Below are positions 29,713-38,867 of a DNA stretch of 64,000 nucleotides, piece by piece; position 1 is the first letter of the stretch, and each line of letters begins with the position of its first letter. A program made the translations under genes and the position numbers. The notes under the pieces are model-generated. The model was not told the DNA's origin and searched no databases. It saw only the letters and a program-made list of their open reading frames with translations. The DNA is from Paeniglutamicibacter cryotolerans (GTDB taxonomy: Bacteria > Actinomycetota > Actinomycetes > Actinomycetales > Micrococcaceae). Location: assembly GCF_014190875.1 (NCBI RefSeq), contig NZ_JACHVS010000001.1:868001-932000 (forward strand), given 5' to 3'.

Positions 29713-31013
29713 GCCCGGGCCCTCCCGTGTTCGGCCTCCACCGCTGAACGCGCATCGGCGGCGTCGGCCGCCAGTGCAGCAGCGATTGCGGTGGTCGGAA
29801 TTGCCCCGCTATTGAGGCCCACGGGGGCATCGCCGTCGTTCAGGGCGGAATCGTGGGCGGCACTGATGGCCTCCATCACCGTCTGGACGGTGATCAGCCC
29901 CTTGAAGATGTCCCTGTTTCCGGTGACCAGTGCGGCCTCCGAACTGGCCACGAGCATGGTGTCCAGCGCATCGTTCAACGTTGACTTGTCGCCGATGACC
30001 GGTATCCGGGGATCCACCGTGTCGTCGATGATCTGCAGCCGGGAAAGCTGGCGGCGCGAGAGCCACTGAATCGGGCGGCGGCGTCGGTCAAGGACCACGG
30101 CATGCTTACCGCCGGCCCCCTGCAGGCGCGAGAGCACGTCGCTGGCCAAGTCGCCGGGAAGCGCGGTGACGGCCTCAGCGAGCTTGACCTCGTTCACCCG
30201 GGAGAGCGTGAGCTGTTTGAGCCCTGCACCGGAGCCAATGAAGTTCTCCACGAATTCGTTGGCCGGATTGGCCAGGATCCGCTCGGGCGAATCGTACTGG
30301 ACCAACTGGGCGCCCTCATCGAAGACGGCGATCCAGTCTCCGAGCTTCACCGCCTCGTCGAAGTCGTGGGTCACGCAGACGATGGTCTTCTGCAGTTCCG
30401 ACTGGATGTTCAGCAGTTCGTCCTGCAGCCGCTGGCGGGTGATCGGATCCACAGCACCGAAGGGCTCATCCATGAGCAGGACCGGCGGGTCGGCAGCCAG
30501 CGCACGGGCCACACCCACGCGCTGCTGCTGTCCGCCGGAGAGCTCCTTGGGGTAGCGGTCCCGGTAGACGGCGGGATCCAGCGAGACCAGTTCCAGCAGC
30601 TCGTCAACGCGCGCCGCGATGCGGGCTTTGTCCCAGCCGAGCATCTTGGGCACCAGGCCGATGTTCGTTGCGACGCTCATGTGCGGGAAGAGCCCGCCAG
30701 CTTGGATCACGTACCCGATTTGGCGGCGCAGCTTATCGCCGTCCATCGTGGTGACGTCTTCCCCGTTAATGACGATCTTTCCGCCGCTGGGCTCGATCAA
30801 CCGGTTGATCATTTTCAGCGTGGTGGTCTTGCCGCAGCCCGAGGGGCCCACGAACATGACCACCGAGCCGGCGGGGATCTCCAGCGTCAGACCGCCGACG
30901 GCCGGCTTGCCCTGACCGGGGTAGCGCTTGGTGACTTCGTCCAGAAGGATCGAGGCGCCGGTGACTGCCCCCGGATTTTCTGCAGAAAGTGACTTGTTGT
31001 GTGAATCAGACAC
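29709..31013 (-). CDS. Betaine ABC transporter ATPase with C-terminal CBS domains
   Basis: A 434-residue ATPase of the OpuCA/ProV type. Walker A GPSGCGKTT (near residue 57), the signature LSGGQQQR (near 157), Walker B LLMDEPFGAVD and the switch CVTHDFDEA are intact. The region after about residue 260 contains a CBS-domain pair (for example DTMLVASSEAALVTGNRDIF), which in OpuA/OpuC transporters senses ionic strength or nucleotides. This suggests osmotic control of uptake. The start at 31013 overlaps the preceding permease stop by eight bases. Confidence 0.92.
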   Translation of the reverse strand: MSDSHNKSLSAENPGAVTGASILLDEVTKRYPGQGKPAVGGLTLEIPAGSVVMFVGPSGCGKTTTLKMINRLIEPSGGKIVINGEDVTTMDGDKLRRQIGYVIQAGGLFPHMSVATNIGLVPKMLGWDKARIAARVDELLELVSLDPAVYRDRYPKELSGGQQQRVGVARALAADPPVLLMDEPFGAVDPITRQRLQDELLNIQSELQKTIVCVTHDFDEAVKLGDWIAVFDEGAQLVQYDSPERILANPANEFVENFIGSGAGLKQLTLSRVNEVKLAEAVTALPGDLASDVLSRLQGAGGKHAVVLDRRRRPIQWLSRRQLSRLQIIDDTVDPRIPVIGDKSTLNDALDTMLVASSEAALVTGNRDIFKGLITVQTVMEAISAAHDSALNDGDAPVGLNSGAIPTTAIAAALAADAADARSAVEAEHGRARA

Positions 31014-31647
31014 GGATACCTCGCGGTGTGGTTAGTCGGCCGATCCCCACAAGGATCAGGTCGAGAATGAGGGCCAGGATGATCACGCCAATGACTCCCA
31101 CGGCGACGGACTCCAACGCATTGGCACCGCCGAGCCGGGATAGTCCTGAAAAGATGAATCCACCCAGGCCGGGGCCCAGCGCATAGGCTGCCACTGCGGC
31201 AATACCCATGACCATCTGCGCCGAAACGCGTACTCCGGCCAGGATGACGGGCCAAGCCAGGGGAAGCTCGACGGTGGCCCACGCGCGGAAGCGGCTCATG
31301 CCGATTCCCCGGGCGGACTCAACCACGCCCGGATCGATGCCGTTCAAGCCCACGATGGCATTGCGCAAAATGGGCAGGGTCGCGAAGAACGACACGACGA
31401 TGACGGCCGGGGCCACGCCGAATCCGACCGGAGCAATCAGCAGCCCGATGAGGGCAAAGGAGGGGATGGTCAGGCCGATGGCCGAGACGCTGTTGGCCAC
31501 CGAGGCCAGGGATTTACTGCGGTAGACCAGCGCCGCCAGGACAACGGCGATGACTGTTGCCAGGATTAGACACTGAACAACCAAACTGAAATGTTGCCAT
31601 GAGGCAAACAGGATTTGGCGATATCTATCGCCGACGAATTCCCACAC
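31006..31647 (-). CDS. Betaine ABC transporter permease (first gene of operon)
   Basis: A 213-residue membrane permease with about five helices and the EAA-like loop VESARGIGMSRFRAWATVELP near residue 110. It is the usual short permease of OpuC/OpuB-type importers and pairs with the longer permease encoded downstream. It opens the operon (permease, ATPase, permease, binding protein). Promoter elements should lie in 31648-31720, but I could not pick a clear one. Confidence 0.88.
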   Translation of the reverse strand: MWEFVGDRYRQILFASWQHFSLVVQCLILATVIAVVLAALVYRSKSLASVANSVSAIGLTIPSFALIGLLIAPVGFGVAPAVIVVSFFATLPILRNAIVGLNGIDPGVVESARGIGMSRFRAWATVELPLAWPVILAGVRVSAQMVMGIAAVAAYALGPGLGGFIFSGLSRLGGANALESVAVGVIGVIILALILDLILVGIGRLTTPRGIRV

Positions 31648-32315
31648 ATTAAGACCTTCTTCACGTTAGTTTCGTATCAAACAGGGCCTTGCCGCAAAGG
31701 CAGGCCCGCTACCTCAAGGTAATGGATTCAGCACCCAGTATCCACCTGAAGTCCATGCATCCAGGCCGGCCGGCTCCTCGAACTATCTCTAGAATCCGCG
31801 GAATTCAGGTGATGTCGAGGCTTTGCCGCAAGCAATCAGTCACACCCCAAAAAAATATGCATTATGCGGACTACGCAGCGTTTCTTCTGTGCAACCCCAC
31901 CGGGGAGAGCCCCCTGATGGTTCCTGGAATGCATCGTCGCCCCCAGTACCACGGCCAGCTTTGTGAGGTGTGAACGACCGAAGGTGGCCAAGGCCTTGTT
32001 GACGTCCACGGTTCGACGCCCTTGTCCCGTGCAGTGCGCGATGGATCCTTGCGAAGAGGCCCCCCAGCGGCTTCCTCGTGGCGGACCGGATCCCGGATCC
32101 GCCGGGCCAGACACCGCAGTTCGTTTGCGGTTCCATGCACGCCCGAAGAATGTCAGGCGTTCGGCCAAGCCCCGCCCGAAGAGCGCATCGGCCTTGCCTC
32201 GGGGCGCAGCTACCTGCATGGTCGAAGATGGCGATTCGGGCTTCCCGTGCGGCCTCGTGCGCCGCTTGGGCATCGGGAGTCTGTTTGCCGAGGCGAATTC
32301 CTTCGCGGTGGATGA
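31648..32315. other. Gene-free stretch upstream of the betaine ABC operon
   Basis: About 670 bases. The right half carries minus-strand coding-like pieces, such as IIHREGIRLGKQTPDAQAAH near 32250-32320 running into EAAREARIAIFDHA, that lose frame afterwards. They look like the start of a decayed gene just below the GntR stop, family unknown. The left 200 bases are AT-richer and should hold the operon promoter. Confidence 0.4.
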
Positions 32316-32993
32316 TCAGGGCATCCACTCCATGCAGTAGCTGAGGTTCGAATGAACGCTGTCACAGGCAGCCTCCGCGTCGCCGGCCTCAATGGCGTCA
32401 ACCAGGTCCTCGTGCCCCGCTGAGCGACACCCGGCGAAACCCTCACGTAACCGCTGGGCCATTTCCCGCCCGTGGAAGACGTCGCCGAAGGAGCCGTAGA
32501 GCTCGAGCAGCAGCGAGTTTCCCGAGGCCTCGGCGACGGTGAGGTGGAACGCCCAATCGGCACCGATCCAGGCTTCTGCGTCCTCGGCGTCCCAGGCCAG
32601 CTGACGTTGCGCCAGCAGCCCGCGCATTGAGGCGACCTGCTTTTCGGTTGCAGCTGTGCAGGCCAGCCGGGCGGCCTGGGTATCCAGGCCGAAGCGGACC
32701 TGGAGGACCTCCTCGTCGCTGTGGTTGCGGTAGGCCCGCTGCACTGCACCGTGGATCTCACTGGTGGCCCGGACGTAGGTTCCGTCTCCGCGCCGGACCT
32801 CGAGTAGGCCCGAGTGGGCCAGCGCCTTGATGGCTTCGCGCAGGGTCCCCCGGGACACCCCGAGCTGTTCCATGAGCACCGGTTCGGCCGGAATGCGTTC
32901 ATGCAGGGCCCAGACACCGGTCACTATGGCGTTGCGCAATTGTCCGGTGACGGCGTCGGACAGGGGAAGGCGGGCAGTGTTTTCGAGGCTCAT
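32316..32993 (-). CDS. GntR/FadR-family regulator (FCD domain)
   Basis: A 225-residue regulator with an N-terminal GntR winged HTH (LRNAIVTGVWALHERIPAEP, then GVSRGTLREAIKALAHSGLL, residues 19-65) and a C-terminal helical FCD domain. Candidate metal-binding residues are D and H in GADWAFHLTVAEASGN and the late H in CDSVHSNLSY. It overlaps the stop of the upstream MFS gene by four bases (ATGA) and so is co-transcribed with it. It probably represses its own operon in response to the substrate of that transporter. Confidence 0.88.
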   Translation of the reverse strand: MSLENTARLPLSDAVTGQLRNAIVTGVWALHERIPAEPVLMEQLGVSRGTLREAIKALAHSGLLEVRRGDGTYVRATSEIHGAVQRAYRNHSDEEVLQVRFGLDTQAARLACTAATEKQVASMRGLLAQRQLAWDAEDAEAWIGADWAFHLTVAEASGNSLLLELYGSFGDVFHGREMAQRLREGFAGCRSAGHEDLVDAIEAGDAEAACDSVHSNLSYCMEWMP

Positions 32994-34267
32994 GCCGTTT
33001 TCCTTCCCGGGAACTTGGGCGTCAGCCCGATTCCGAGCAGCAGCTGCAGGAAGGCAACGCCCGCCAGCAGCCAGAGCGACAGCGTCCAGCCGTTGGTTGC
33101 CGCGTAGAGCAGGCCCATGCCGAACGGTCCGATCGTGGAGAAGAGGTAGCCCAGCGACTGGGAAATGGTCGACATGGCGGTGGTCTCGGCCGCGTTCTTT
33201 CCGCTGCGGCTGATCACCACGAGGATCAGTGGGAAGACGGCAAATTGGATTCCTATCAGGACCGGTCCGATGAACGCCAATGACAGCGGCAGGTACAACA
33301 GGCAGAGCACCCCGGCCATGGCAGCCAGGGCACAGATGTTCATGGCCGTGCGGAGCCTTCCCGGCCGATTGGCCAGGGTCAGCAGCAGGATGCTGGCGGG
33401 GACCGAAACGATTTGCATGAGCCCGAGCATGACGCCCGCTGCCTCGGGGGTCATTCCCCGGGAAATCAGGATGATCGAGAGCCAGCTGATGATGGCGTAG
33501 ACGAACAGCGCCTGGGCCAGGAAGAACCCGGTAATCATCAGCCCTTTACTGGTCTTCAGCAGGGCCCACGGCGATACCCGCTCCTGGTCCGTCGATGTGG
33601 TCTGCCGCTTGGCGCTCAGGACGATGGGCAGGAACACCAGGATGCCCACGACCCCGAGAATCGACCAGGCGGCCAGGCCGAGCAGCGGGGAGTCAAGCTG
33701 CCGGGCCAACGGAACGCTGAGCGAGGATGCCGCCGTCGCCCCGATGGACATGGTGATCGTATAGACACCGGTCATGGTGGAGGTCTTGTGCGAATAGTTT
33801 TGGCGGATGAAGGACGGCATGGTGACGTTGCACAGCGCCAGGCCGCACATCGCCAGGACCGTGCCGAGCATGAGCACGCCCACCGAGGGAATCCCCCGGA
33901 CCGCGAGCCCCGCGGTCAGCAGCGCCAGCGCGAGCAGGATCGTGCGTTCGATCCCCATCCGGCGCACCACCCCGGACGTTGTGGCACCGGCCACGGCAAA
34001 GACAAGCGTGGGAATCGAGGGCAGCAAGGCAGCCACGAAAGGGCCGTACCCCAAAAAGAGCTGCATATCGTGGAAGAGTGCAGCGGCGCTGCTGATGCCC
34101 GCGCGCAGGTTCAGCCCGATCAGGACCACCGCCACCACGCCGAGGATGCTCATCCGGCGCAGGCGCCTGCGTTCGGCCGCTGACTGGTCCTGGTGGGATG
34201 CTTCCGATTTTTCGGGCTTCGTGGGGGAAAGGGCTTGCGGCTGCTCGACCGGACTTGTTTGCGACAT
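32990..34267 (-). CDS. MFS transporter, CynX/NimT type
   Basis: A 425-residue, 12-helix major facilitator protein of the CynX/NimT (cyanate/nitroimidazole-like) family. It has the N-terminal GLNLRAGISSAAALFHDM segment, the helix-4 LAMCGLALCNVTMPSFIRQ, and a long hydrophilic N-terminus of about 35 residues. Family members include cyanate and 2-nitroimidazole transporters, but most actinobacterial ones have no known substrate. It is first in a two-gene operon with the GntR regulator. A paralogue is encoded at 36268-37494. Confidence 0.86.
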   Translation of the reverse strand: MSQTSPVEQPQALSPTKPEKSEASHQDQSAAERRRLRRMSILGVVAVVLIGLNLRAGISSAAALFHDMQLFLGYGPFVAALLPSIPTLVFAVAGATTSGVVRRMGIERTILLALALLTAGLAVRGIPSVGVLMLGTVLAMCGLALCNVTMPSFIRQNYSHKTSTMTGVYTITMSIGATAASSLSVPLARQLDSPLLGLAAWSILGVVGILVFLPIVLSAKRQTTSTDQERVSPWALLKTSKGLMITGFFLAQALFVYAIISWLSIILISRGMTPEAAGVMLGLMQIVSVPASILLLTLANRPGRLRTAMNICALAAMAGVLCLLYLPLSLAFIGPVLIGIQFAVFPLILVVISRSGKNAAETTAMSTISQSLGYLFSTIGPFGMGLLYAATNGWTLSLWLLAGVAFLQLLLGIGLTPKFPGRKTA

Positions 34268-34350
34268 TGCGTAAACATTAGACGTCCAATGTTTGCCGCG
34301 TCGAATCCATGACGCGGTGGCTGCCGCTGGCGCATCCCCAGATGGGTCAG

Positions 34351-34866
34351 CTAGGAGCCCGCAGCCGTCCCCGGCATTTGCTCGACGGCTTCGCAGGCAC
34401 CCAGGTCCGAAGGGTCGACCTCCGGGCTATCGCAGGCTACGCGGCGCAACAGCCCGCGGAACACCTCCTGCTCCACCGGATCCAGCGCGCCCAGCACTCG
34501 TGCTTCGACATCGCGAACCCGCCGCTCGAGGTCGGCGAGCTCGATCCGCCCCTTCCGGGTGGCGACAATGATGCGGGCTCGGCGGTCGGCGGGGCTCAAT
34601 TGCCGTTCCACCAGCCCGGCCTTCACGAAGTCATCGATGAGGTAGGTCATTACCGTCCGGTCGATGCCTAGGTGGGTTGCTAGCGCCAACTGGTTCGGCA
34701 ACGACCCGTCGATCACCGCAACCATCACTTGGTAACCCCGGGGGCCGTGGGGGAATTCCCCGGTCACCTCGGCCGTGGCGTTCTGGTAGTTGCGGATCAG
34801 GACGCCTAGGGTCCACCCGAAGTTCTCACCGGCGCTAACACCGTCTCGCGTTGATTCGCTGCTCAC
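34351..34866 (-). CDS. MarR-family transcriptional regulator
   Basis: A 171-residue regulator with the MarR winged HTH: LPNQLALATHLGIDRTVMTYLIDD (recognition part LGIDRTVMTYLI, near residue 66), then the wing LSPADRRARIIVAT. N- and C-terminal helices form the dimer interface. It is divergent from the NADP-binding oxidoreductase at 34986. Two AGATnATCT palindromes lie in the spacer over a good promoter, so it is very likely the repressor of that gene and of itself. Ligand unknown, often a phenolic or electrophile in this family. Confidence 0.88.
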   Translation of the reverse strand: MSSESTRDGVSAGENFGWTLGVLIRNYQNATAEVTGEFPHGPRGYQVMVAVIDGSLPNQLALATHLGIDRTVMTYLIDDFVKAGLVERQLSPADRRARIIVATRKGRIELADLERRVRDVEARVLGALDPVEQEVFRGLLRRVACDSPEVDPSDLGACEAVEQMPGTAAGS

Positions 34867-34893
34867 AATCCCCAGTCTAAACCATCCATCGTC

Positions 34894-34926
34894 TTTACAG
34901 CAGATGATCTGCGAGTAAGATTATCT
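34894..34926 (+). promoter_or_regulatory. Promoter with two MarR-type operator palindromes
   Basis: A -35-like TTTACA at 34894-34899 and a -10-like TAAGAT at 34916-34921 are 16 bases apart, pointing to the oxidoreductase gene. GCAGATGATCTGC (34900-34912, perfect 6-1-6 palindrome) fills the spacer, and AGATTATCT (34918-34926) overlaps the -10. The two AGATnATCT sites have centres 16 bases apart, as expected for a repressor encoded by the divergent MarR gene. Confidence 0.6.
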
Positions 34927-34985
34927 GTAGAGCCTCAAGAAATCGAGAACCGCCTCGGGAACGGCCGGCCGGAAGGAATCGGGAC

Positions 34986-35639
34986 GTGAGTATGAAGACC
35001 ATCGGGATCCTCGGTGCGGGCAAGGTCGGTACCGCCGTCGCCCGCCAGGCGATGCGCGCCGGCTACAGGGTCAACATCGCCGCTTCAGGCGACCCGCAGA
35101 AGATCGCGCTGATCATCGAGATCATGGCCCCGGGCGCCACCGCCCTGTCGGCGGCCGAAGTCATCGATGCGGCCGATCTGGTCATCCTGTCCGTTCCGCT
35201 GCGGAAATTCACTTCCCTGGACGCCTCAGCCCTGGCCGGGAAACATGTCGTGGACACCATGAACTACTGGGCCGAGAACGACGGGGACATGCCCGAGCTC
35301 GACGCTTCCGCATCGAGTTCGGAGATGGTCGCCCAGCACCTTTCCGGCGCGCTGGTGGCCAAATCCCTGAACCACATCGGCTACCACGAACTGGAACAGG
35401 ACGGGTTGCCCGACGGCACACCCGGACGCCGTGCACTGGCCGTCGCCTCCGACCATGCCCAGACCCTGGAACTGGTCATGGAACTGGTCGAGGCCATGGG
35501 CTATGACGCAGTGGATGCCGGCGACCTGGCTTCCGGGTCGGCCTTCGAATCGGGCACAGAGATCTTCAATGGAGTCCATACCCGCGAACAGATGCTCGCG
35601 CTGCTCGACTCCCATGCCCTCGTCCTGCAGGGTCCTTAG
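34986..35639 (+). CDS. NADP-binding oxidoreductase (F420/NADP-reductase-like)
   Basis: A 217-residue Rossmann protein (GILGAGKVGTAVARQA near residue 6-20) of the NADP oxidoreductase, coenzyme F420-dependent superfamily. Its layout matches that of the paralogue at 9617-10258: NYWAENDGDMPELD near residue 100 and KSLNHIGYHELE near 125 parallel the segments there. A GTG at 34986 or the ATG at 34992 could start it. Controlled by the divergent MarR regulator through the operators at 34900-34926. Possibly a detoxifying or stress reductase; substrate unknown. Confidence 0.82.
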   Translation: MSMKTIGILGAGKVGTAVARQAMRAGYRVNIAASGDPQKIALIIEIMAPGATALSAAEVIDAADLVILSVPLRKFTSLDASALAGKHVVDTMNYWAENDGDMPELDASASSSEMVAQHLSGALVAKSLNHIGYHELEQDGLPDGTPGRRALAVASDHAQTLELVMELVEAMGYDAVDAGDLASGSAFESGTEIFNGVHTREQMLALLDSHALVLQGP

Positions 35640-36267
35640 GCGCACCAGTCCACCCCGAATGACGGCGGGAGGGTCGGTGCCATCCGTTCGATCGTGACGA
35701 CCCCGGACGACACCGCCCCTCCCGTTTCGGTGTTTCGCGGCCTACCGGCCGGCTACTTCGTGACCGAACCAGTCAATGCGGCAATACTCCGAAGCACCAG
35801 CGGCCTGGCCGCGAACCATGCCAAGCCTGTAGTGCTACTTCCGGACCCCATGTTGCGGGGGCAGTCCTCGACAGCTCACCGATCCCAGGGCCGCTTGAAA
35901 GGATACTCCAGCTGGAAACATCTCGCTGACTGTAGTGAACGCTGCTCTCCGATCTGCAGGTTTCTTCAGATGCCCCAGCAGGTGGGGGCCCGCGCCAAAG
36001 GCGATGCCGAGTACCTCTCCGATATAAACGGAAAAAGTCTTGCTAGCCATGATTGGCCTTATCAATAGTGATCCATGAACAGGGGACTGTTCGCCTGCCG
36101 TTCATGGATCTCTCTGCACCGACCTCACTGACGGTTGCTTGTGGCTCATTGAGGACACAGTCTCCGGAGCAACCCACGCTCTCTTACACAGTCAAATACC
36201 AAAACCCGTCATGTGAGCACCGATCGCGTAACGTGACCTTCGATGCTTGACGAGGGGAAACGCGAAC
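35640..36267. other. Gene-poor stretch
   Basis: About 630 bases. A minus-strand frame at 35835-36065 (76 codons, with FSVYIGEVLGIAFGAGPHLL) might be a small or broken membrane protein, but no family or start could be supported. The last 100 bases before 36268 should contain the promoter of the MFS gene. No RNA gene recognised. Confidence 0.4.
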
Positions 36268-37494
36268 ATGGGCTTGAAAATGGCAGCTGCGACACGGCGG
36301 TCTTCCGGCGCACTGATGATCGCCGGGATCCTGCTGGTCGCAGCGAACCTGCGCCCCGTGCTGACAAGCGTCGGTCCGCTGCTCGACCAGATCGGCGCCG
36401 AAACGGGGCTCGGCGCACCCGCACTAGGCCTTTTGGCTGCCGTGCCGCTTCTGGCTTTCGCCCTGGTTTCGCCGCTCGCGCAGTCGCTGAGCGAGCGTTT
36501 CGGAGTCGAACGCACGGTGTTCGCGGCGCTGTTGGTGCTGATCTGTGGCACGCTATTGCGGCCATTGCCCGGAAGCGTCGCCTATCTCTGGGTCGGGACC
36601 TTCATCATCGGCGCCTCCATTGCCGTCTGCAATGTGCTGCTCCCGGCGCTGCTCAAACGTGACTTCCCCGAGAAGGTCGCCAAGCTGACCGGAGCCTACT
36701 CGGCGGTGATCGGCGGCGTGGCATCGCTGGGTGCCGGGCTCTCGGTGCCGCTGTCGATGATTCGGCTGCCCGACGGTTCACAGGCCGGCTGGCGCCTCGC
36801 GCTCGGCGCATATGTGCTCCTCGCCATACCGGCGGTGCTGCTCTGGCTGCCCCAGTTGCGTCGCAAATCCCCGGATTCCGACGTTGCCCGCCAGCTGGCA
36901 GCCGTCCCAGCACCGGCGCGCGGGGCCGTCTGGAAGTCGGCCGTGGCCTGGCAGGTGACCATCTACATGGGGCTGCAGTCGCTCACCTTCTTCAGCCTGG
37001 TCACGTGGCTGCCAACCCTGGAACGCTCCTACGGGCGCAGCGATGTCGCATCGGGTTGGGACCTGATGCTCTTCCAGCTCATTGGAGTCGTGGCCAGTCT
37101 GCTGACTCCGCTCATGCTGCGCGGTGAGGAGCAGCGCATCGGGGCGGCCTTCCCTCCGGCATTGCTTGTCGTGGCGGTGCTGGGCGTCATGTTCTTCCCG
37201 CCCCTGATGCTGCTATGGGTTTTGCTGTCCGGTCTGAGCAGCGGCAGCTCGCTGGTGGTGGCGTTGGCTTTATTTGGACTGCGGACCGGAAACCACCGCC
37301 AGGCCGGTGCGTTGTCCGGCATGGCCCAGTCCATCGGCTATCTCCTTGCCGCTGCCGGCCCCCCGCTATTCGGGGCCCTTTTTGCCGTCGCGGGAGGATG
37401 GCCGCTTCCGCTGGCCTTCCTGGCCCTGGCCGCTTCAGCGCAGATTGCCGTCGGATCACTTGTCGGTAGGAACCGGAACGCATTCGCCCGTTGA
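36268..37494 (+). CDS. MFS transporter, CynX/NimT type
   Basis: A 408-residue, 12-helix transporter of the same CynX/NimT family as the one at 32990-34267. It shares AANLRPVLTSVGPLLDQI at the start of helix 1, FIIGASIAVCNVLLPALLKR in helix 4 and the C-terminal ALSGMAQSIGYLLAAAGP. ATG at 36268 is preferred, with GAGGGG ten bases upstream; a TTG at 36247 is the alternative. Substrate unknown. Followed at 92 bases by a DUF1304 gene in the same direction. Confidence 0.86.
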   Translation: MGLKMAAATRRSSGALMIAGILLVAANLRPVLTSVGPLLDQIGAETGLGAPALGLLAAVPLLAFALVSPLAQSLSERFGVERTVFAALLVLICGTLLRPLPGSVAYLWVGTFIIGASIAVCNVLLPALLKRDFPEKVAKLTGAYSAVIGGVASLGAGLSVPLSMIRLPDGSQAGWRLALGAYVLLAIPAVLLWLPQLRRKSPDSDVARQLAAVPAPARGAVWKSAVAWQVTIYMGLQSLTFFSLVTWLPTLERSYGRSDVASGWDLMLFQLIGVVASLLTPLMLRGEEQRIGAAFPPALLVVAVLGVMFFPPLMLLWVLLSGLSSGSSLVVALALFGLRTGNHRQAGALSGMAQSIGYLLAAAGPPLFGALFAVAGGWPLPLAFLALAASAQIAVGSLVGRNRNAFAR

Positions 37495-37586
37495 GACCGG
37501 TCAAGGGCATTGCGATCCGGCGCATCGCCCCTAACATGGGGAAATGGGCCCCGGACAGGCGTCCCACCCGGATTAGGAGCACTGCC

Positions 37587-37976
37587 ATGCAGGTTCTCAC
37601 GCTGGTTTTCGCTGGCATTGCCGCACTCGTCCACGTCTACATCTTCGTGCTCGAGTCGTTGCGCTGGGATCGGCCATCCACGCGCTCGGCGTTCGGGGTC
37701 AAAACCGATCAGGAGGCAGCGGCAACACGACCGCTCGCCTTCAACCAAGGGTTCTACAACCTCTTCCTGGCCCTCATGGCCGGTACGGGCATCACCTTCG
37801 TTGCAGCCGGTTCCACCACCGTGGGCGCGACGCTGATCTTCGCCTCGGCCGGTTCGATGCTGGCCGCAGGGCTGGTCCTGTGGATATCCAATCCCCGGAT
37901 GATGAGGGCGGCGCTGATCCAGCTCGCCGCCCCGGTGTTGGCCATCATCAGTGGACTGGTTGCCTTCATTGCGTGA
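37587..37976 (+). CDS. DUF1304 small integral membrane protein
   Basis: A 129-residue protein with four predicted helices (LVFAGIAALVHVYIFVLE, LFLALMAGTGITFV, LIFASAGSMLAAGLVL, LAAPVLAIISGLVAFIA). The first helix with the E-x-x-x-W motif (VLESLRWDRP) and NQGFYNLFLALMA are DUF1304 hallmarks. Function unknown. The start at 37587 has AGGAG at a good spacing. Confidence 0.85.
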   Translation: MQVLTLVFAGIAALVHVYIFVLESLRWDRPSTRSAFGVKTDQEAAATRPLAFNQGFYNLFLALMAGTGITFVAAGSTTVGATLIFASAGSMLAAGLVLWISNPRMMRAALIQLAAPVLAIISGLVAFIA

Positions 37977-38070
37977 CTCCCGGGGGGCCCCGCACTGGTC
38001 TCCCTTACTAGCATCCCCTCGACGAGGCGCGAAGCGCTCGGCTGGTCTCCCGACCGGGCATTTACCCGCG

Positions 38071-38238
38071 AACGAGGTCTTCCACCAGTCGATGACCTTT
38101 ACCGACGGGTACCTGTACCCCGGGGATGAACCGGGTCTCGGCGTGATCTTCAATGAGGGAGCGGCCCTGGCCTACCCCTACCAACAGGCGTACCTGCCCT
38201 ACAACCGCCTGCGGGACGGAACGGTGCACGATTGGTGA
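38071..38238 (+). pseudogene. 3' remnant of a mannonate-dehydratase-type gene
   Basis: Only the last 55 or so codons of an enolase-superfamily D-mannonate/D-gluconate dehydratase (RspA/ManD type) remain. The ending NEVFHQSMTFTDGYLYPG, then EPGLGV and YNRLRDGTVHDW is the typical C-terminus of this family. The upstream 350 residues are absent and the frame before 38071 is unrelated sequence. The stop overlaps the start of gluconokinase, suggesting the pair was once an operon for sugar-acid use. Confidence 0.75.
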
Positions 38239-38744
38239 GCGGGGGCCGGCCCGTCATCGTCATGGGCGTCTCCGGCTCGGGAAAGACAACAGTGGGCACC
38301 CGGGTGGCACAGGAACTGGGAGTTGCGTTCATTGACGGTGATGCCCTCCACCCGGTGGCCAACAAGGAGAAGATGGCCGCCGGTCGTGCGCTGGACGACG
38401 CTGACCGGTATCCGTGGCTCGCACGCATCGGCGCCGAGCTGGCCGAAGCAACGGCCAACGGCCGGCCGGTCGTGATCGCCTGCTCCGCCCTGCGGCGCAG
38501 CTACCGGGACGCGCTACGCGCGGCGGAGCCCACGACACGCTTCGTGTACCTGAAAGGGGACGGCCCACTGATCGGCGAGCGCATGGCACAACGCCACCAC
38601 GAATTCATGCCGGCTTCGCTGCTGCAAACCCAGCTGGAAACCCTCGAACCGCCTGGCCCGGACGAGGAGGCCATCACCGTGGACATCGGACAGGACCTGG
38701 ATTTGGTGGTGGAGGCCGTGACGGCGCTGCTGCAGGCAGACTGA
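38235..38744 (+). CDS. gntK: Gluconokinase
   Basis: A 169-residue kinase that phosphorylates D-gluconate to 6-phosphogluconate with ATP. The P-loop GVSGSGKTT is at about residues 11-19, followed by the family motifs DGDALHP, NKEKMAAGRALDDADRYPWL and CSALRRSYRD. The length is typical of the GntK/IdnK family. A GTG at 38235 is taken as start (a TTG precedes it by three bases); it overlaps the stop of the mannonate-dehydratase remnant. The gene itself looks intact and may now depend on read-through from upstream. Confidence 0.9.
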   Translation: MSGGRPVIVMGVSGSGKTTVGTRVAQELGVAFIDGDALHPVANKEKMAAGRALDDADRYPWLARIGAELAEATANGRPVVIACSALRRSYRDALRAAEPTTRFVYLKGDGPLIGERMAQRHHEFMPASLLQTQLETLEPPGPDEEAITVDIGQDLDLVVEAVTALLQAD

Positions 38745-38867
38745 TCCACCCCGGCAAACCCCCGGCGCCCGGACCGGGGTCCTACCGCTCAACGGGTGGG
38801 CAGCTGGCCGAGGTACCCTCCGTGCGATTCATGCTCCCACAGTGGACGGAGAGTCCCCGGATGCCAG

